Part shown: positions 43,203 through 52,187 of the stretch, one piece after another
How positions within the stretch are numbered: the first letter of the stretch is position 1
How the letters are laid out: each line of letters starts with the position of its first letter
NCBI RefSeq assembly: GCF_042695135.1
Contig: NZ_CP170547.1
Span: forward strand, 3,224,001 to 3,288,000
DNA: 64,000 nucleotides
Source: Epilithonimonas sp042695135
GTDB taxonomy: Bacteria; Bacteroidota; Bacteroidia; Flavobacteriales; Weeksellaceae
Reading direction: 5' to 3'
Notes under the pieces: generated by a model
Database searches by the model: none
What the model saw: the letters and a program-made list of their open reading frames with translations, nothing else
What the model was told of the DNA's origin: nothing
Position numbers and translations under genes: made by a program

Positions 43203-45629
43203 CTAAAATTCTAATGTAATAGAACCTCTTACAGCAGCGCCCATAATTGGTCTTGCCATAATTGTTCCGTCTCCGCTTGGAGATCCGGATCTTGGATCGC
43301 CTTCAGTAATACCAATCGTATTGAAAACATTTGTGGCGTCAATCCCGAAACGTACTTTTCCTAACTGATAAGATGTTCCTGCACCAACTTCACCAAAAGC
43401 GGGCAACGTCTGGACATTCAACTGATCTTGGAAACGTTTGCCATAATAATTATAGCTCACATAAGTTCTCCATTCTTTGGTAATGTTAACCGCCGGAGTT
43501 ACATTGAAATATAATTTCGGCATTCTTCTTACAGTATTTCCTTCGAAAACACTGCTTCCTCCCAATCCTGAATATTTAGGGTTTTGAATAGTTCCGTTGA
43601 ATGTCAAATCCAAAATGTTATTGAAAAGTCTCGCATTTCCTTCAATCTCTAAACCATAATTTTTGGTATCAGCAAATGTATTTTCTGAACTTCCGTCTGA
43701 GAATACATCAGTGAAAGAAAGATCTTTAAGTGTTGAATAAAAAGGAATCACGCCAATACTGAAGTTACTTGTGTAATATTTATAACCAACTTCAATTTGA
43801 TTTGTCGTTACAGGCTCTAAAGGCTGACTAGGGTTGACAGTTGTAAAATAATTATAATAAGCTTCCTCATTTGGAGATCTGAATCCGTGTGAGAATCTAC
43901 CATAAACTGCATTATTGGTATTGATCTTATAATTTGCAGCTGCCGTGTAAGACAATTTATCTATGTCATATCTCCAATAGGTGTATTGATTTCCCAAAAC
44001 GCTCATGTTATCATCTGCAGTTGTGGTAGCAAAACTATGAACGCCATCAGTCGTCAAACCAGAATTATTAAGATTTGCTGAAGTTGTATTAACGGCATAT
44101 CCTCTGTAAAAATCCCGGCTGTAACGAGCTCCAACATTAATGTTCAAATTATCGGTTACATTGTATTCGAAGTTTGCATAAACATCATTAAGACTTCCTT
44201 GTGTCTGCGAATCTCTCAGCAAGAAAGACATCTGTGTAACACCATTGTAAGTTTTTGAATAACCCACATCATTCGGGCTAAGTGAAGTATCAACAAGATT
44301 AAGCAATTGCGGTTTGTCTGTTGCAGTAGTCAGAATATTGCTCCAGTTCCAGTACTGGTTAGATGTCCAGTTGGATTTGTAGAAACCTGCCGTTACATTT
44401 CCCTTATCTAATTTATAATTGAATTGTAAGTCATTAACAAAATTATTCATTTTTTTGTCAATTGCCCAGAATCCTAATTGCTGAACGTTTTGAGGGTTTA
44501 CAACCGTTCCATTACTTACTAACGAATATTGGTAATTATTTCCTACAATTCCTTTTCCACTAGCAAAACCAGCTGCAGTTTGTGGTCCGCCAGCAGGGAA
44601 AATCCCGGTGTAATTCATATTGATATTGGTATATCTTGTCTTATTCAAAACAGAGAAATTATTACCTAGATCATATTTGAATTCAGCTCCGACAGCATCA
44701 ACTCTCGGATGAATTCCATCTTGTAGATTTCTTTTGAAATAACCTCCTCCAGCTTGTGGAATGTTCAATTGGCTGATTGAGTTATAACTGTAAGTTCCGT
44801 AATTTGGATCAAATCCAGAGAATTCTTTGATATCATTTCCATTTTGAGTCAATGGAATTGGTAAGAAGAATGTATTTCTGTCATCCAGTTTTTTGTAATA
44901 TACTTTCGCATAACCTTTGTCAAAGACATATTTCAAGTTCATTCTTATCTGTCCGCCGTTGTTAGCTTTGAAACCTGTTTTTCTTAGACCATCATCTGTT
45001 CTGTAAAAACCACCAACATTGAAGAATAACTTATCATCAATCAATGCACCACCAAGATTAATATCAGTACGCATCAATCCATAAGTACTTGTTTCCAACT
45101 TCGCAATTCCTTTGAAAGTATTGCTTCCTTCTTTGGAAATAAAGTTGATAAGTCCTCCCGGAGAATTGGTTGCAAAGATTGAACCTGAACCTCCTCTCAA
45201 AGCCTCTAATCTTCCGGTCGTATTATCTACACGAAAAAAGTTATCAGCGTTTGCAAACTGCAGGGCACCATCTTCGAAAACGGGCAAACCGTCTTCCTGA
45301 ACCTGCACAAATTCATAACCTCCCGCAGAAGGAATACCTCTGGAGAATAGGTTATTTCCTACCTCACCACCAGAAGATTCTACTGCAAATCCCGGTACTC
45401 TCTGCAACAATGCAGCTGCACTGATTGGGTTTTGCTTCATAATTTCCTTTGCACTGAAAGTAGAAATAGCCGTACTGGATTCTATTTTCTTTTTCGGATT
45501 GGAGTTTCCGGTAATGACAACCTGATCGATATCATTGGTTTTCACGGAATCTTTAACTTCCTGTGCATAAGCATTCTGGAAGTAGAGGGTTGCAATACCT
45601 GCAACCAAAATGAGCGATTTTTTTCTCAT
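43203..45629 (-). CDS. TonB-dependent outer membrane receptor
   Basis: An 808-residue outer-membrane transporter. The signal peptide is about 1-22 (ending AYAQ). A TonB box-like DQVVITG segment at about 35-41 is followed by the plug domain (ALLQRVPGFAVESSGG, EALRGGSGSIFATNSPGGLINFISK) and a 22-strand barrel that ends in the aromatic residue of GSITLEF. It lacks the N-terminal carboxypeptidase-like domain of SusC and has no SusD partner, so it is the simple receptor type. It starts 21 bases after the trehalase gene and is last in that operon, so it probably imports the sugar, perhaps trehalose (inference). Confidence 0.88.
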   Translation of the reverse strand: MRKKSLILVAGIATLYFQNAYAQEVKDSVKTNDIDQVVITGNSNPKKKIESSTAISTFSAKEIMKQNPISAAALLQRVPGFAVESSGGEVGNNLFSRGIPSAGGYEFVQVQEDGLPVFEDGALQFANADNFFRVDNTTGRLEALRGGSGSIFATNSPGGLINFISKEGSNTFKGIAKLETSTYGLMRTDINLGGALIDDKLFFNVGGFYRTDDGLRKTGFKANNGGQIRMNLKYVFDKGYAKVYYKKLDDRNTFFLPIPLTQNGNDIKEFSGFDPNYGTYSYNSISQLNIPQAGGGYFKRNLQDGIHPRVDAVGAEFKYDLGNNFSVLNKTRYTNINMNYTGIFPAGGPQTAAGFASGKGIVGNNYQYSLVSNGTVVNPQNVQQLGFWAIDKKMNNFVNDLQFNYKLDKGNVTAGFYKSNWTSNQYWNWSNILTTATDKPQLLNLVDTSLSPNDVGYSKTYNGVTQMSFLLRDSQTQGSLNDVYANFEYNVTDNLNINVGARYSRDFYRGYAVNTTSANLNNSGLTTDGVHSFATTTADDNMSVLGNQYTYWRYDIDKLSYTAAANYKINTNNAVYGRFSHGFRSPNEEAYYNYFTTVNPSQPLEPVTTNQIEVGYKYYTSNFSIGVIPFYSTLKDLSFTDVFSDGSSENTFADTKNYGLEIEGNARLFNNILDLTFNGTIQNPKYSGLGGSSVFEGNTVRRMPKLYFNVTPAVNITKEWRTYVSYNYYGKRFQDQLNVQTLPAFGEVGAGTSYQLGKVRFGIDATNVFNTIGITEGDPRSGSPSGDGTIMARPIMGAAVRGSITLEF

Positions 45630-45650
45630 AGCAGTAAAGTTTATTATTGT

Positions 45651-47132
45651 TTATTGTGTTTTTAGCTTAATATAAACTCCATTGGTCCACCCAAATCCGT
45701 CCTGATTTGGATATTCTCCTCCTCCTGCAATACTTGTAGTATCTATTGCATTGTATTTTTCCATTAGTTTCCCTGTATTGAGATATATTCTTTCTACATT
45801 GGAACACCAGTTATCTTTTATTTCTGTCTTCAATTCTTTGAAACCATAATTTTTCATTGCGACAAAACCCAACCATTGATATGGTGCCCAGGCATTCGGA
45901 GAATCCCATTGCTGTCCCGATTCTTTTGTTGTAGTAATAAGTCCTCCCTTCTTCAGAAATTTTTCTTTGATCGTTTCTGAGACGGCTTTTGCCTGCTCAT
46001 GATCTGATAAGTTCAAAAACAAGGGATATAGTGTTGCAATGCTTTCTGACGAAGTTTGCATTTGCGATTTTATGTTGTAATCTTTATAGATTTTATCGAT
46101 TTCACTCCAAAAATATTTATTTATCGATTTTTTTCTGGCTTCTGATTTTTGACTGTAATAATTATGTTTTTCCTCGAAGTTTTGAAGATTTGATGTTTTT
46201 GCCAAAGTTGTTTCCAAATGCCAGAGAAGACAGTTGAGGTCTACCTGAGCAAGATTAAGAGTATCAATAGTCTGAATTGTATTACCATCTGCAAACCATC
46301 TGCTGGAAAAATCCCATCCCGATTCGCAAGCGGCGCGAACATTTCTGTAAAATTCAGGATTGGCGGATGTTTCTTCATCTTCAATATCTATCATATAACT
46401 TTCTGGGCGTGGATTATTTTCATCATCAAAATAGCGGTTAAGAATATCACCATTTTCAGTTTTGATAACCCTTCTGTAACTTTTATTATTATCCAGACTT
46501 TCTGCTCCATCCATCCAAAACTTATATTCCTTTTCCAGAGTTTCGAAATATTGAGAATAAACGCTCTCATCGTTTGTAGATTCTGCCAACAAATCAAGCA
46601 TTAAGGAAAAATAAGGCGGCTGAGAACGGCTTAGGAAATATGTTCTGCTGGCATTAGGAACAAAACCAAATTTTTGGATAAGGTATACGCAGTTCTCAAT
46701 GATATTTTTCATCATCTCGATTCTGCCGGAAACCTGCAAGCCAAGCATCACAAAGTAACTGTCCCAATAGAAAAACTCATTGAAGCGACCTCCGGGAACG
46801 ATGTAAGGATTAGGAAGTTTCAGTAATGTTCCTTTTTCTTCGTAAGCTGTTCTGGTTAATTCGTCCCAGAGCTTTTCGATATGTTCTTCTATCGGCAGAG
46901 TTTCTTCTCTTAGAATAGAAGATTCTGACTGATCAAATTGAAAATATTTAACAACAAACTCTTTAAGGTCAAATCCTTCTTTATCCTTTTCTGTTTCATA
47001 AATATTATTGATTTCAGCAATAGGATACATCGGAATTGCATCAGCCATATCTTTCTGATCTTCAAAAATTTGTGACTTCTGAACCGCCTCGAATATTGAG
47101 TAAATATCTCTTATGTAGAATTGATTGTCCAT
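45651..47132 (-). CDS. GH37 trehalase, cytoplasmic type
   Basis: A 493-residue glycoside hydrolase that splits trehalose into two glucose (EC 3.2.1.28). Both family signatures are present: PGGRFNEFFYWDSY and QQWDSPNAWAPYQW. The acid is probably the Asp in ESGWDFSSRWF and the base the Glu in GGGEYPNQDGFGW, as in Tre37A. There is no signal peptide, so the sugar must be imported whole; it resembles TreF rather than periplasmic TreA. The permease gene upstream ends 2 bases away. The TonB receptor follows by 21 bases. Confidence 0.92.
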   Translation of the reverse strand: MDNQFYIRDIYSIFEAVQKSQIFEDQKDMADAIPMYPIAEINNIYETEKDKEGFDLKEFVVKYFQFDQSESSILREETLPIEEHIEKLWDELTRTAYEEKGTLLKLPNPYIVPGGRFNEFFYWDSYFVMLGLQVSGRIEMMKNIIENCVYLIQKFGFVPNASRTYFLSRSQPPYFSLMLDLLAESTNDESVYSQYFETLEKEYKFWMDGAESLDNNKSYRRVIKTENGDILNRYFDDENNPRPESYMIDIEDEETSANPEFYRNVRAACESGWDFSSRWFADGNTIQTIDTLNLAQVDLNCLLWHLETTLAKTSNLQNFEEKHNYYSQKSEARKKSINKYFWSEIDKIYKDYNIKSQMQTSSESIATLYPLFLNLSDHEQAKAVSETIKEKFLKKGGLITTTKESGQQWDSPNAWAPYQWLGFVAMKNYGFKELKTEIKDNWCSNVERIYLNTGKLMEKYNAIDTTSIAGGGEYPNQDGFGWTNGVYIKLKTQ

Positions 47133-47134
47133 TT

Positions 47135-48364
47135 TTATTTTTTAATTTTAATAATCTGCTTATTCATTATCAATGCGCAGATAAGTAATAATGACAAAGG
47201 CACGATTGACAAATAAAACGCCTGCTGTCCATTGAATTCCTGAAAAATAAATCCTGTAAGCATAGACCCAATTGTCCCTCCAATTGCAGAAAATACCACG
47301 ATAAGACCCGCCATTGCACTTTGAAGATATTTGGGAATTGATGCCAGAATGACTGAGTTGATGCTTGGATATATTGGTGCCAAAAATATCCCCATCAAAG
47401 GAAAAATGTAAACTGCCAGAGGCGCATTGAACCAAGTTGTATCTTTACTAAAATGAATATTTTGAGTAAGCGGTAACACTATAATGATACTCAAAGCAAA
47501 CCCGATGATGCAGAATGAAACCACATAAATCCAACGGAATTTTTTCGAGAAAAACCCAGACAAGAATCTGCCTAATGCAAATGAACCCGCCAGAACTGCA
47601 CCTGCCTGCACTGCCATAGAAGTGGGAAGTTTGAGAATTTCTTTATAGAAAGTTGGTGTCCACGTTTGAAAACTTTGCTCTACCAAAACAAATAAAAATG
47701 CACAAGCCAGAAAGAAAAGTACTCTTCTCAAACTAAAAAGTCCAATACTATTTCTAACATCTCCAGAGAGACTTGTATTTTCAGTTTTAGCTTCGCTTTC
47801 ATTCAGTTTTGTAAACAAAAGAAATATGAATGACAGTGTTGATAAAATCCCCAAAGCCCAATAAGCATTCAGCCAGCTACGGGAAGCAGGATCTTTATCA
47901 TCTATGAAAATGCTGAACATAATATTACCGGCCAATACACCGATCATAAAAAAACCTTCCAGAAAACCCATAATACTGGAGTGTTCTCTGTCATTATCTG
48001 TAATAAGTCCTATGGATGTAAAAACTGAAATTTTTATCAATGCAAAAGAAACTCCGACGACACAAAATAAAATTTTGAAAAACCAAAAAGCGTTGGCAAA
48101 CGGCATCACAAAACACATTACACTAACTGAGAATAGCGCAATCATCATTGACTTTTTGATGCCAATCTTAGGTAAAAAAGAAGCCAGAAGAAAAGAACAG
48201 ATTGCTATCGGCAGATCTTTAAAGCCCTCTAAAATACTTGCCGCAGATTTTGAAATACCAAAATTCTGTTGCACCTGTAAAATAACAGTTCCTACAGAGT
48301 TGAGCAAAATTGCAAAAACAAAGTAATTGAGGAAAAGTACGGCCTTTATATTAATATTTTTCAT
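47135..48364 (-). CDS. MFS permease of the trehalose cassette
   Basis: A 409-residue transporter with 12 probable membrane helices and a central cytoplasmic loop (LNESEAKTENTSLSGD). The glucose/galactose and FucP-like style is suggested by PLMGIFLAPIYPSINSVILASIPK and SAIGGTIGSMLTGFIF in the C-terminal half. It is the first gene of a three-gene operon with trehalase and the TonB receptor. Inference: inner-membrane uptake of trehalose. Substrate cannot be fixed by sequence alone. Confidence 0.85.
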   Translation of the reverse strand: MKNINIKAVLFLNYFVFAILLNSVGTVILQVQQNFGISKSAASILEGFKDLPIAICSFLLASFLPKIGIKKSMMIALFSVSVMCFVMPFANAFWFFKILFCVVGVSFALIKISVFTSIGLITDNDREHSSIMGFLEGFFMIGVLAGNIMFSIFIDDKDPASRSWLNAYWALGILSTLSFIFLLFTKLNESEAKTENTSLSGDVRNSIGLFSLRRVLFFLACAFLFVLVEQSFQTWTPTFYKEILKLPTSMAVQAGAVLAGSFALGRFLSGFFSKKFRWIYVVSFCIIGFALSIIIVLPLTQNIHFSKDTTWFNAPLAVYIFPLMGIFLAPIYPSINSVILASIPKYLQSAMAGLIVVFSAIGGTIGSMLTGFIFQEFNGQQAFYLSIVPLSLLLICALIMNKQIIKIKK

Positions 48365-48381
48365 TTGGTTTAATAATATTA

Positions 48382-48416
48382 CAAATCTATTAATGTTTAG
48401 TTTACGTTAATTTAAC
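48382..48416 (-). promoter_or_regulatory. Promoter and candidate operator of the sugar operon
   Basis: TAGATTTG (complement of 48382-48389) is the -7 box, 17 bases before the MFS start. No TTTG occurs at the -33 position. Instead the palindrome GTTAATTTAAC at 48406-48416 covers that region, and ATTAATG (48389-48395) and CATTAAT (48440-48446) flank it. A weak -33 with a dyad over it is what an activator-dependent promoter would look like. Confidence 0.5.
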
Positions 48417-48484
48417 ATAGTAAATCATTACTTGTACTACATTAATAAAAAAAAGTATATTTAGGAAAATATTGTATTAAACCA

Positions 48485-49333
48485 ATGAAGGTTAACTTTG
48501 AAACCGTACTTGCCGATAAAAACAGTTCATTCCGCACTTTACATATTAAAGTTCCGGTAAAAGAACTACGATGGGAATATCATTATCATACAGAAATGGA
48601 ATTGGTTTGTGTAATTTCCGGCAATGGTACCCGGCACGTTGGATATCATAAAAGTAATTTTACAAATGGAGATCTTGTGCTGATAGGCTCAAACATTCCG
48701 CATTCCGGATTTGGGCTTAACTCTTTGGATCCGCACGAGGAGATCGTTGTTCAGTTTCGGGAAGATATTATCCGGTTTCCAAAAGAAGTAGAAGAAATGT
48801 CGTCTTTGAACCGTTTAATAACACAGTCTCAATTGGGAATTATGTTCAGTCCTAAGGTAAAGAGAAAAATTTTACCAAAATTATATGAAATGTTGGAAAC
48901 TGAAAATTCAAAAAGGTATTTTATACTTCTTAATATTTTGTTTGAACTTGCAGAAACCAGGGATTATGTTCTGCTAAATAAAGAAGTGATGCCTCACACC
49001 GTGATTTCCAAAAATAAGGAGAGGCTGCAAACGATCTTTACATTTGTGGAGAAAAACTATGATAAGGAAATTGAAATTAATGATATTGCCAATCTGGTAA
49101 ACCTAACACTTCCCGCTTTTTGTAATTTTTTCAAGAAAACCACCAAAATTACTTTTACAGATTTTATTAACCAATATAGAATAGATAAAGCATGCACATT
49201 GATTCTGCAAGGCAAAAGCATCTCGGAATCCTGCTATGACACAGGTTATAACAGCATCTCTTACTTCAGCAGAACATTTAAAAAGTATATGGGAAAGACG
49301 CCAACTGAGTTTAATAATGAATTGGTAAAATAA
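48485..49333 (+). CDS. AraC-family regulator with cupin sensor
   Basis: A 282-residue regulator. The N-terminal cupin-like domain (about 15-100) has HYHTEMELVCVISGNGTRHVG and GDLVLIGSNIPH, the sugar-binding type. The C-terminal double helix-turn-helix domain (about 185-282) has EINDIANLVNLTLPAFCNFFKKTT and the second AraC signature SISYFSRTFKKYMGKTPTEF. It is divergent from the MFS-trehalase-TonB operon across 120 bases and is its likely activator. It is convergent with nusG, sharing a bidirectional terminator. Confidence 0.9.
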   Translation: MKVNFETVLADKNSSFRTLHIKVPVKELRWEYHYHTEMELVCVISGNGTRHVGYHKSNFTNGDLVLIGSNIPHSGFGLNSLDPHEEIVVQFREDIIRFPKEVEEMSSLNRLITQSQLGIMFSPKVKRKILPKLYEMLETENSKRYFILLNILFELAETRDYVLLNKEVMPHTVISKNKERLQTIFTFVEKNYDKEIEINDIANLVNLTLPAFCNFFKKTTKITFTDFINQYRIDKACTLILQGKSISESCYDTGYNSISYFSRTFKKYMGKTPTEFNNELVK

Positions 49334-49335
49334 AA

Positions 49336-49363
49336 AAACCATCGCGCCAGAGACGGATGGTTT
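49336..49363. terminator. Bidirectional terminator between AraC gene and nusG
   Basis: AAACCATC pairs with GATGGTTT; A and T tracts flank both sides. Confidence 0.75.
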
Positions 49364-49386
49364 ATATTTTATTAAGTATTAAAAAA

Positions 49387-49929
49387 TTATACTTTTTCTA
49401 CTTGCATAAAGCTAAGTTCCATTGGTGTCTTTCTACCAAAAATAAGAACAGAAACTTCTACTTTTTTCTTGTCTTCCAGGATTTTTTCTATCGTTCCGTT
49501 GAATCCATTGAAAGGACCATCGATCACTTTTACGTTTTCTCCAACAATGAAAGGAATTTCTACATCTGTAGCAAATTCGGAAAGCTCATCCATTCTTCCG
49601 AGCATTCTGTTCACTTCAGATTTTCTCATTGGAACTGGCTCTCCTCCTTTTGTAAGACTTAAGAAAGAAATTACACCAGGAATATTTTTGATAACGTGAG
49701 GAACTTCTCCAACTAAATCGGCTTCTACCATCAGATAGCCCGGATAATACGGTTTTTCTTTAGGTACTTTTTTACCATTTCTGATCTGGATAACTTTTTC
49801 CATAGGAATCACTACTTGAGTGACGTAGGCATCCATGTTTAATCTTTGGATCTCGTTCTCAATATAGTTTTTAACTTTATTTTCCTGTCCGCTAATAGCT
49901 TTCAGCACATACCATTTCGATTCGCTCAT
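49387..49929 (-). CDS. nusG: Transcription termination/antitermination protein NusG
   Basis: A 180-residue transcription factor that binds RNA polymerase and links it to the ribosome or Rho. The NGN domain opens with KWYVLKAISGQENKVKNYIE and has PYYPGYLMVEADL. The C-terminal KOW motif reads VGENVKVIDGPFNGFNGTIE. It is 17 bases from secE and is the last gene of that unit because the AraC gene faces it. Confidence 0.97.
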   Translation of the reverse strand: MSESKWYVLKAISGQENKVKNYIENEIQRLNMDAYVTQVVIPMEKVIQIRNGKKVPKEKPYYPGYLMVEADLVGEVPHVIKNIPGVISFLSLTKGGEPVPMRKSEVNRMLGRMDELSEFATDVEIPFIVGENVKVIDGPFNGFNGTIEKILEDKKKVEVSVLIFGRKTPMELSFMQVEKV

Positions 49930-49946
49930 GAGGAAAGTAATTGGAA

Positions 49947-50150
49947 TTAGTTAAACATATTAATAAACGTTGCAACAAAATTCTTTATCGTAACACTGAA
50001 GAAAGAATCTACTCCAAATGTAAATAAAGCAAGTATAACAGTCGTCACAGACACAACAATAGTTGAAGACTGTAACTCAGACCATTTAGGCCATTCTACT
50101 CTATCTTTAAATTCTGTGTAAGAACCTTTTAAAAATTCTACTAAGCTCAT
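49947..50150 (-). CDS. secE: Preprotein translocase subunit SecE
   Basis: A 67-residue inner-membrane subunit of SecYEG with a single membrane helix (STIVVSVTTVILALFTFGVDSFF) and the conserved cytoplasmic amphipathic segment (EFKDRVEWPKWSELQ). It is the short single-helix type. tRNA-Trp lies 13 bases upstream. Confidence 0.95.
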   Translation of the reverse strand: MSLVEFLKGSYTEFKDRVEWPKWSELQSSTIVVSVTTVILALFTFGVDSFFSVTIKNFVATFINMFN

Positions 50151-50163
50151 TATTTTCTTTTTG

Positions 50164-50234
50164 CACGGGCACTAGGATTCGAACCCAGATCAACGGTTTT
50201 GGAGACCGGTATCCTACCATTGGACGATGCCCGT
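50164..50234 (-). tRNA. tRNA-Trp (anticodon CCA)
   Basis: A 71-base tRNA. Acceptor arms ACGGGCA and TGCCCGT pair, with discriminator G. The anticodon loop CTCCAAA shows CCA. The T-arm GGTTCGAATCC is present. No CCA is encoded. Located between tuf and secE, as in many bacteria. Confidence 0.97.
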
Positions 50235-50239
50235 AGATT

Positions 50240-50275
50240 AAAAAAGTCCCGTAAGTTTCCTTACGGAACTTTTTA
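50240..50275 (-). terminator. Terminator after tuf
   Basis: On the minus strand AAAAAGTTCCGTAAG pairs with CTTACGGGACTTTTT (one mismatch) over a short loop. tRNA-Trp and secE lie beyond it, so part of the transcription probably reads through. Confidence 0.75.
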
Positions 50276-50289
50276 TATTATTAAGATAA

Positions 50290-51477
50290 TTAGTCTGTGA
50301 TTTCAGTAACCTGACCAGCTCCTACTGTTCTACCTCCTTCTCTGATCGCAAATCTAAGACCTACGTTAAGAGCGATTGGTTGCAACAATTCTACAGTGAT
50401 AGTTAAGTTATCTCCAGGCATTACCATTTCTACACCTTCTGGTAAGAAGATCTCACCTGTAACGTCAGTTGTTCTAACGTAGAACTGAGGTCTGTATTTG
50501 TTGTGGAAAGGCGTGTGACGTCCTCCTTCTTCTTTAGAAAGAATATAAACCTCAGCTTTGAAGCTTTTGTGTGGTTTAACAGAATCTTTCTTAGCGATAA
50601 CCATACCTCTTTTGATGTCAGTTTTTTCAATACCTCTCAACAATAGACCTACGTTATCTCCAGCTTCACCTCTGTCAAGGATTTTTCTGAACATCTCAAC
50701 GCCAGTAATAGTAGAAGTCAATTTCTCATCACCCATACCTACGATATCAACAGGATCTCCTGTATTGATAACTCCAGACTCGATTCTACCAGTTGCAACA
50801 GTTCCTCTACCTGTAATAGAGAATACGTCTTCAATTGGCATCAAGAATGGTTTATCTTGATCTCTTACTGGAAGTTCGATCCAAGTATCAACAGCATCCA
50901 TCAATTCTTCGATTTTACCAACCCATTTTGGATCTCCGTTCAATCCTCCTAAAGCAGAACCTTGGATGATTGGAGCGTTGTCTCCGTCATATTCGTAAGA
51001 AGATAAAAGATCTCTGATCTCTAATTCTACTAATTCTAATAATTCCTCATCATCTACCATATCTACTTTGTTCATAAAAACAAGTACGTTAGGTACATTT
51101 ACCTGACGACAAAGCAAGATGTGCTCTCTAGTTTGAGGCATTGGTCCGTCAGTTGCAGCTACTACAAGGATAGCTCCATCCATTTGAGCAGCACCTGTAA
51201 CCATGTTTTTTACGTAATCCGCGTGACCTGGACAGTCAACGTGAGCGTAGTGTCTGTTAGCAGTTTCGTACTCAATGTGAGCAGTATTGATAGTGATACC
51301 TCTTTCTTTTTCTTCTGGTGCAGAATCGATAGAAGAGAAATCTCTTGCTGTTCCGAATCCTTTATCAGATAACACTTTACTGATTGCAGCTGTAAGTGTA
51401 GTTTTACCATGGTCAACGTGACCAATAGTACCAATGTTCAAGTGGGGTTTGTTACGATTAAACGTTTCCTTTGCCAT
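50290..51477 (-). CDS. tuf: Elongation factor Tu
   Basis: A 395-residue translation GTPase that delivers aminoacyl-tRNA. G motifs are GHVDHGKTTL (residues 18-27), DCPGHADYVKNM and NKVDMVDDEE. The effector region RGITINTAHIEYE and the C-terminal VGAGQVTEITD are intact. The residues of the kirromycin and elfamycin sites look ordinary. Its own promoter lies 43 bases upstream. Confidence 0.98.
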   Translation of the reverse strand: MAKETFNRNKPHLNIGTIGHVDHGKTTLTAAISKVLSDKGFGTARDFSSIDSAPEEKERGITINTAHIEYETANRHYAHVDCPGHADYVKNMVTGAAQMDGAILVVAATDGPMPQTREHILLCRQVNVPNVLVFMNKVDMVDDEELLELVELEIRDLLSSYEYDGDNAPIIQGSALGGLNGDPKWVGKIEELMDAVDTWIELPVRDQDKPFLMPIEDVFSITGRGTVATGRIESGVINTGDPVDIVGMGDEKLTSTITGVEMFRKILDRGEAGDNVGLLLRGIEKTDIKRGMVIAKKDSVKPHKSFKAEVYILSKEEGGRHTPFHNKYRPQFYVRTTDVTGEIFLPEGVEMVMPGDNLTITVELLQPIALNVGLRFAIREGGRTVGAGQVTEITD

Positions 51478-51519
51478 GATTTAATATTTATTAATTAATT
51501 ATTTATTTTTTTCGGTTTG

Positions 51520-51547
51520 CAAATATAGCGATTTTTTGAATATCAAA
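51520..51547 (-). promoter_or_regulatory. Promoter of tuf
   Basis: Minus-strand TATATTTG (complement of 51520-51527). A TTTG (complement of 51544-51547) is 16 bases further up, slightly short of the usual spacing. Confidence 0.65.
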
Positions 51548-51663
51548 AATAATTTTGTTAAAAATTTAAAATTTTGAAATTCAATTATTGGACTTTATTA
51601 TAAACACAAATATTTTGACTGCAAATTTATGAATTAAATATGATATTTAGGTAAATGCACCCA

Positions 51664-51690
51664 TAAAAAAATCCCGAAGTTATTCGGGAT
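51664..51690 (-). terminator. Terminator of the four-tRNA cluster
   Basis: On the minus strand ATCCCGAA and TTCGGGAT form a stem with a short loop, followed by seven T. It separates the tRNA genes from tuf. Confidence 0.85.
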
Positions 51691-51694
51691 CTTG

Positions 51695-51766
51695 AGCCAA
51701 CTACGGGATTTGAACCCGTGACCTCTTCCTTACCAAGGAAGCACTCTACCACTGAGCTAAGTCGGC
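51695..51766 (-). tRNA. tRNA-Thr (anticodon GGT)
   Basis: A 72-base tRNA. Acceptor GCCGACT pairs with AGTTGGC (one G-U). Anticodon stem-loop CTTCC-TTGGTAA-GGAAG shows GGT. D-loop has AGTGGTAGA and T-arm GGTTCAAATCC. Last of the four clustered tRNAs. Confidence 0.97.
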
Positions 51767-51805
51767 CTAAAAAAAAATCACATTCCATAAAGGTTTGTGA
51801 TTTTG

Positions 51806-51878
51806 AGCGAAAGACGGGGGTCGAACCCGCGACATTCAGCTTGGAAGGCTGACGCTCTACCAACTGAGCTACTTTCGC
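51806..51878 (-). tRNA. tRNA-Gly (anticodon TCC)
   Basis: A 73-base tRNA. Acceptor GCGAAAG pairs with CTTTCGC. The anticodon loop TTCCAAG shows TCC. T-arm GGGTTCGACCC. Confidence 0.97.
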
Positions 51879-51956
51879 AATTTTTGTTTCCAAAAAAGGT
51901 TGGTTAACGTATGCAAATTTAAACATAAATTTCGAACTTGCAAATTTTATAAAAAG

Positions 51957-52037
51957 TGGGGAGAGCAGGATTCGAACCTACGTAGCCGAAGCAGCTGAGT
52001 TACAGTCAGCCCCATTTGACCGCTCTGGTATCTCCCC
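51957..52037 (-). tRNA. tRNA-Tyr (anticodon GTA)
   Basis: An 81-base class II tRNA with a long variable arm. Acceptor GGGGAGA pairs with TCTCCCC, discriminator A. The anticodon loop CTGTAAC shows GTA. Confidence 0.97.
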
Positions 52038-52053
52038 AGTATTTTTATAAATG

Positions 52054-52127
52054 AGCCTCCAGAGGGATTCGAACCCACGACCCCGAGATTACAAATCACG
52101 TGCTCTGGCCAGCTGAGCTATGGAGGC
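52054..52127 (-). tRNA. tRNA-Thr (anticodon TGT)
   Basis: A 74-base tRNA. Acceptor GCCTCCA pairs with TGGAGGC. The anticodon loop TTTGTAA shows TGT. First of the cluster. Confidence 0.97.
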
Positions 52128-52187
52128 AAATAGATTTCAAAAGAACTTTCTTTTTTCTGCAACGCGGTTGTTTCCGTTTTGCGAGTG

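Noticed and set aside
43203..49333. Sugar cassette considered as a transposon or genomic island with recombinase
   Set aside because: No transposase, integrase, or terminal repeats are visible, and base composition looks like the flanks by eye.
51627..51926. Minus-strand open frame with KVAQLVERQPSKLNVAGSTPV
   Set aside because: It lies over tRNA-Thr(GGT) and tRNA-Gly(TCC); this peptide is a familiar artefact of translating tRNA genes.
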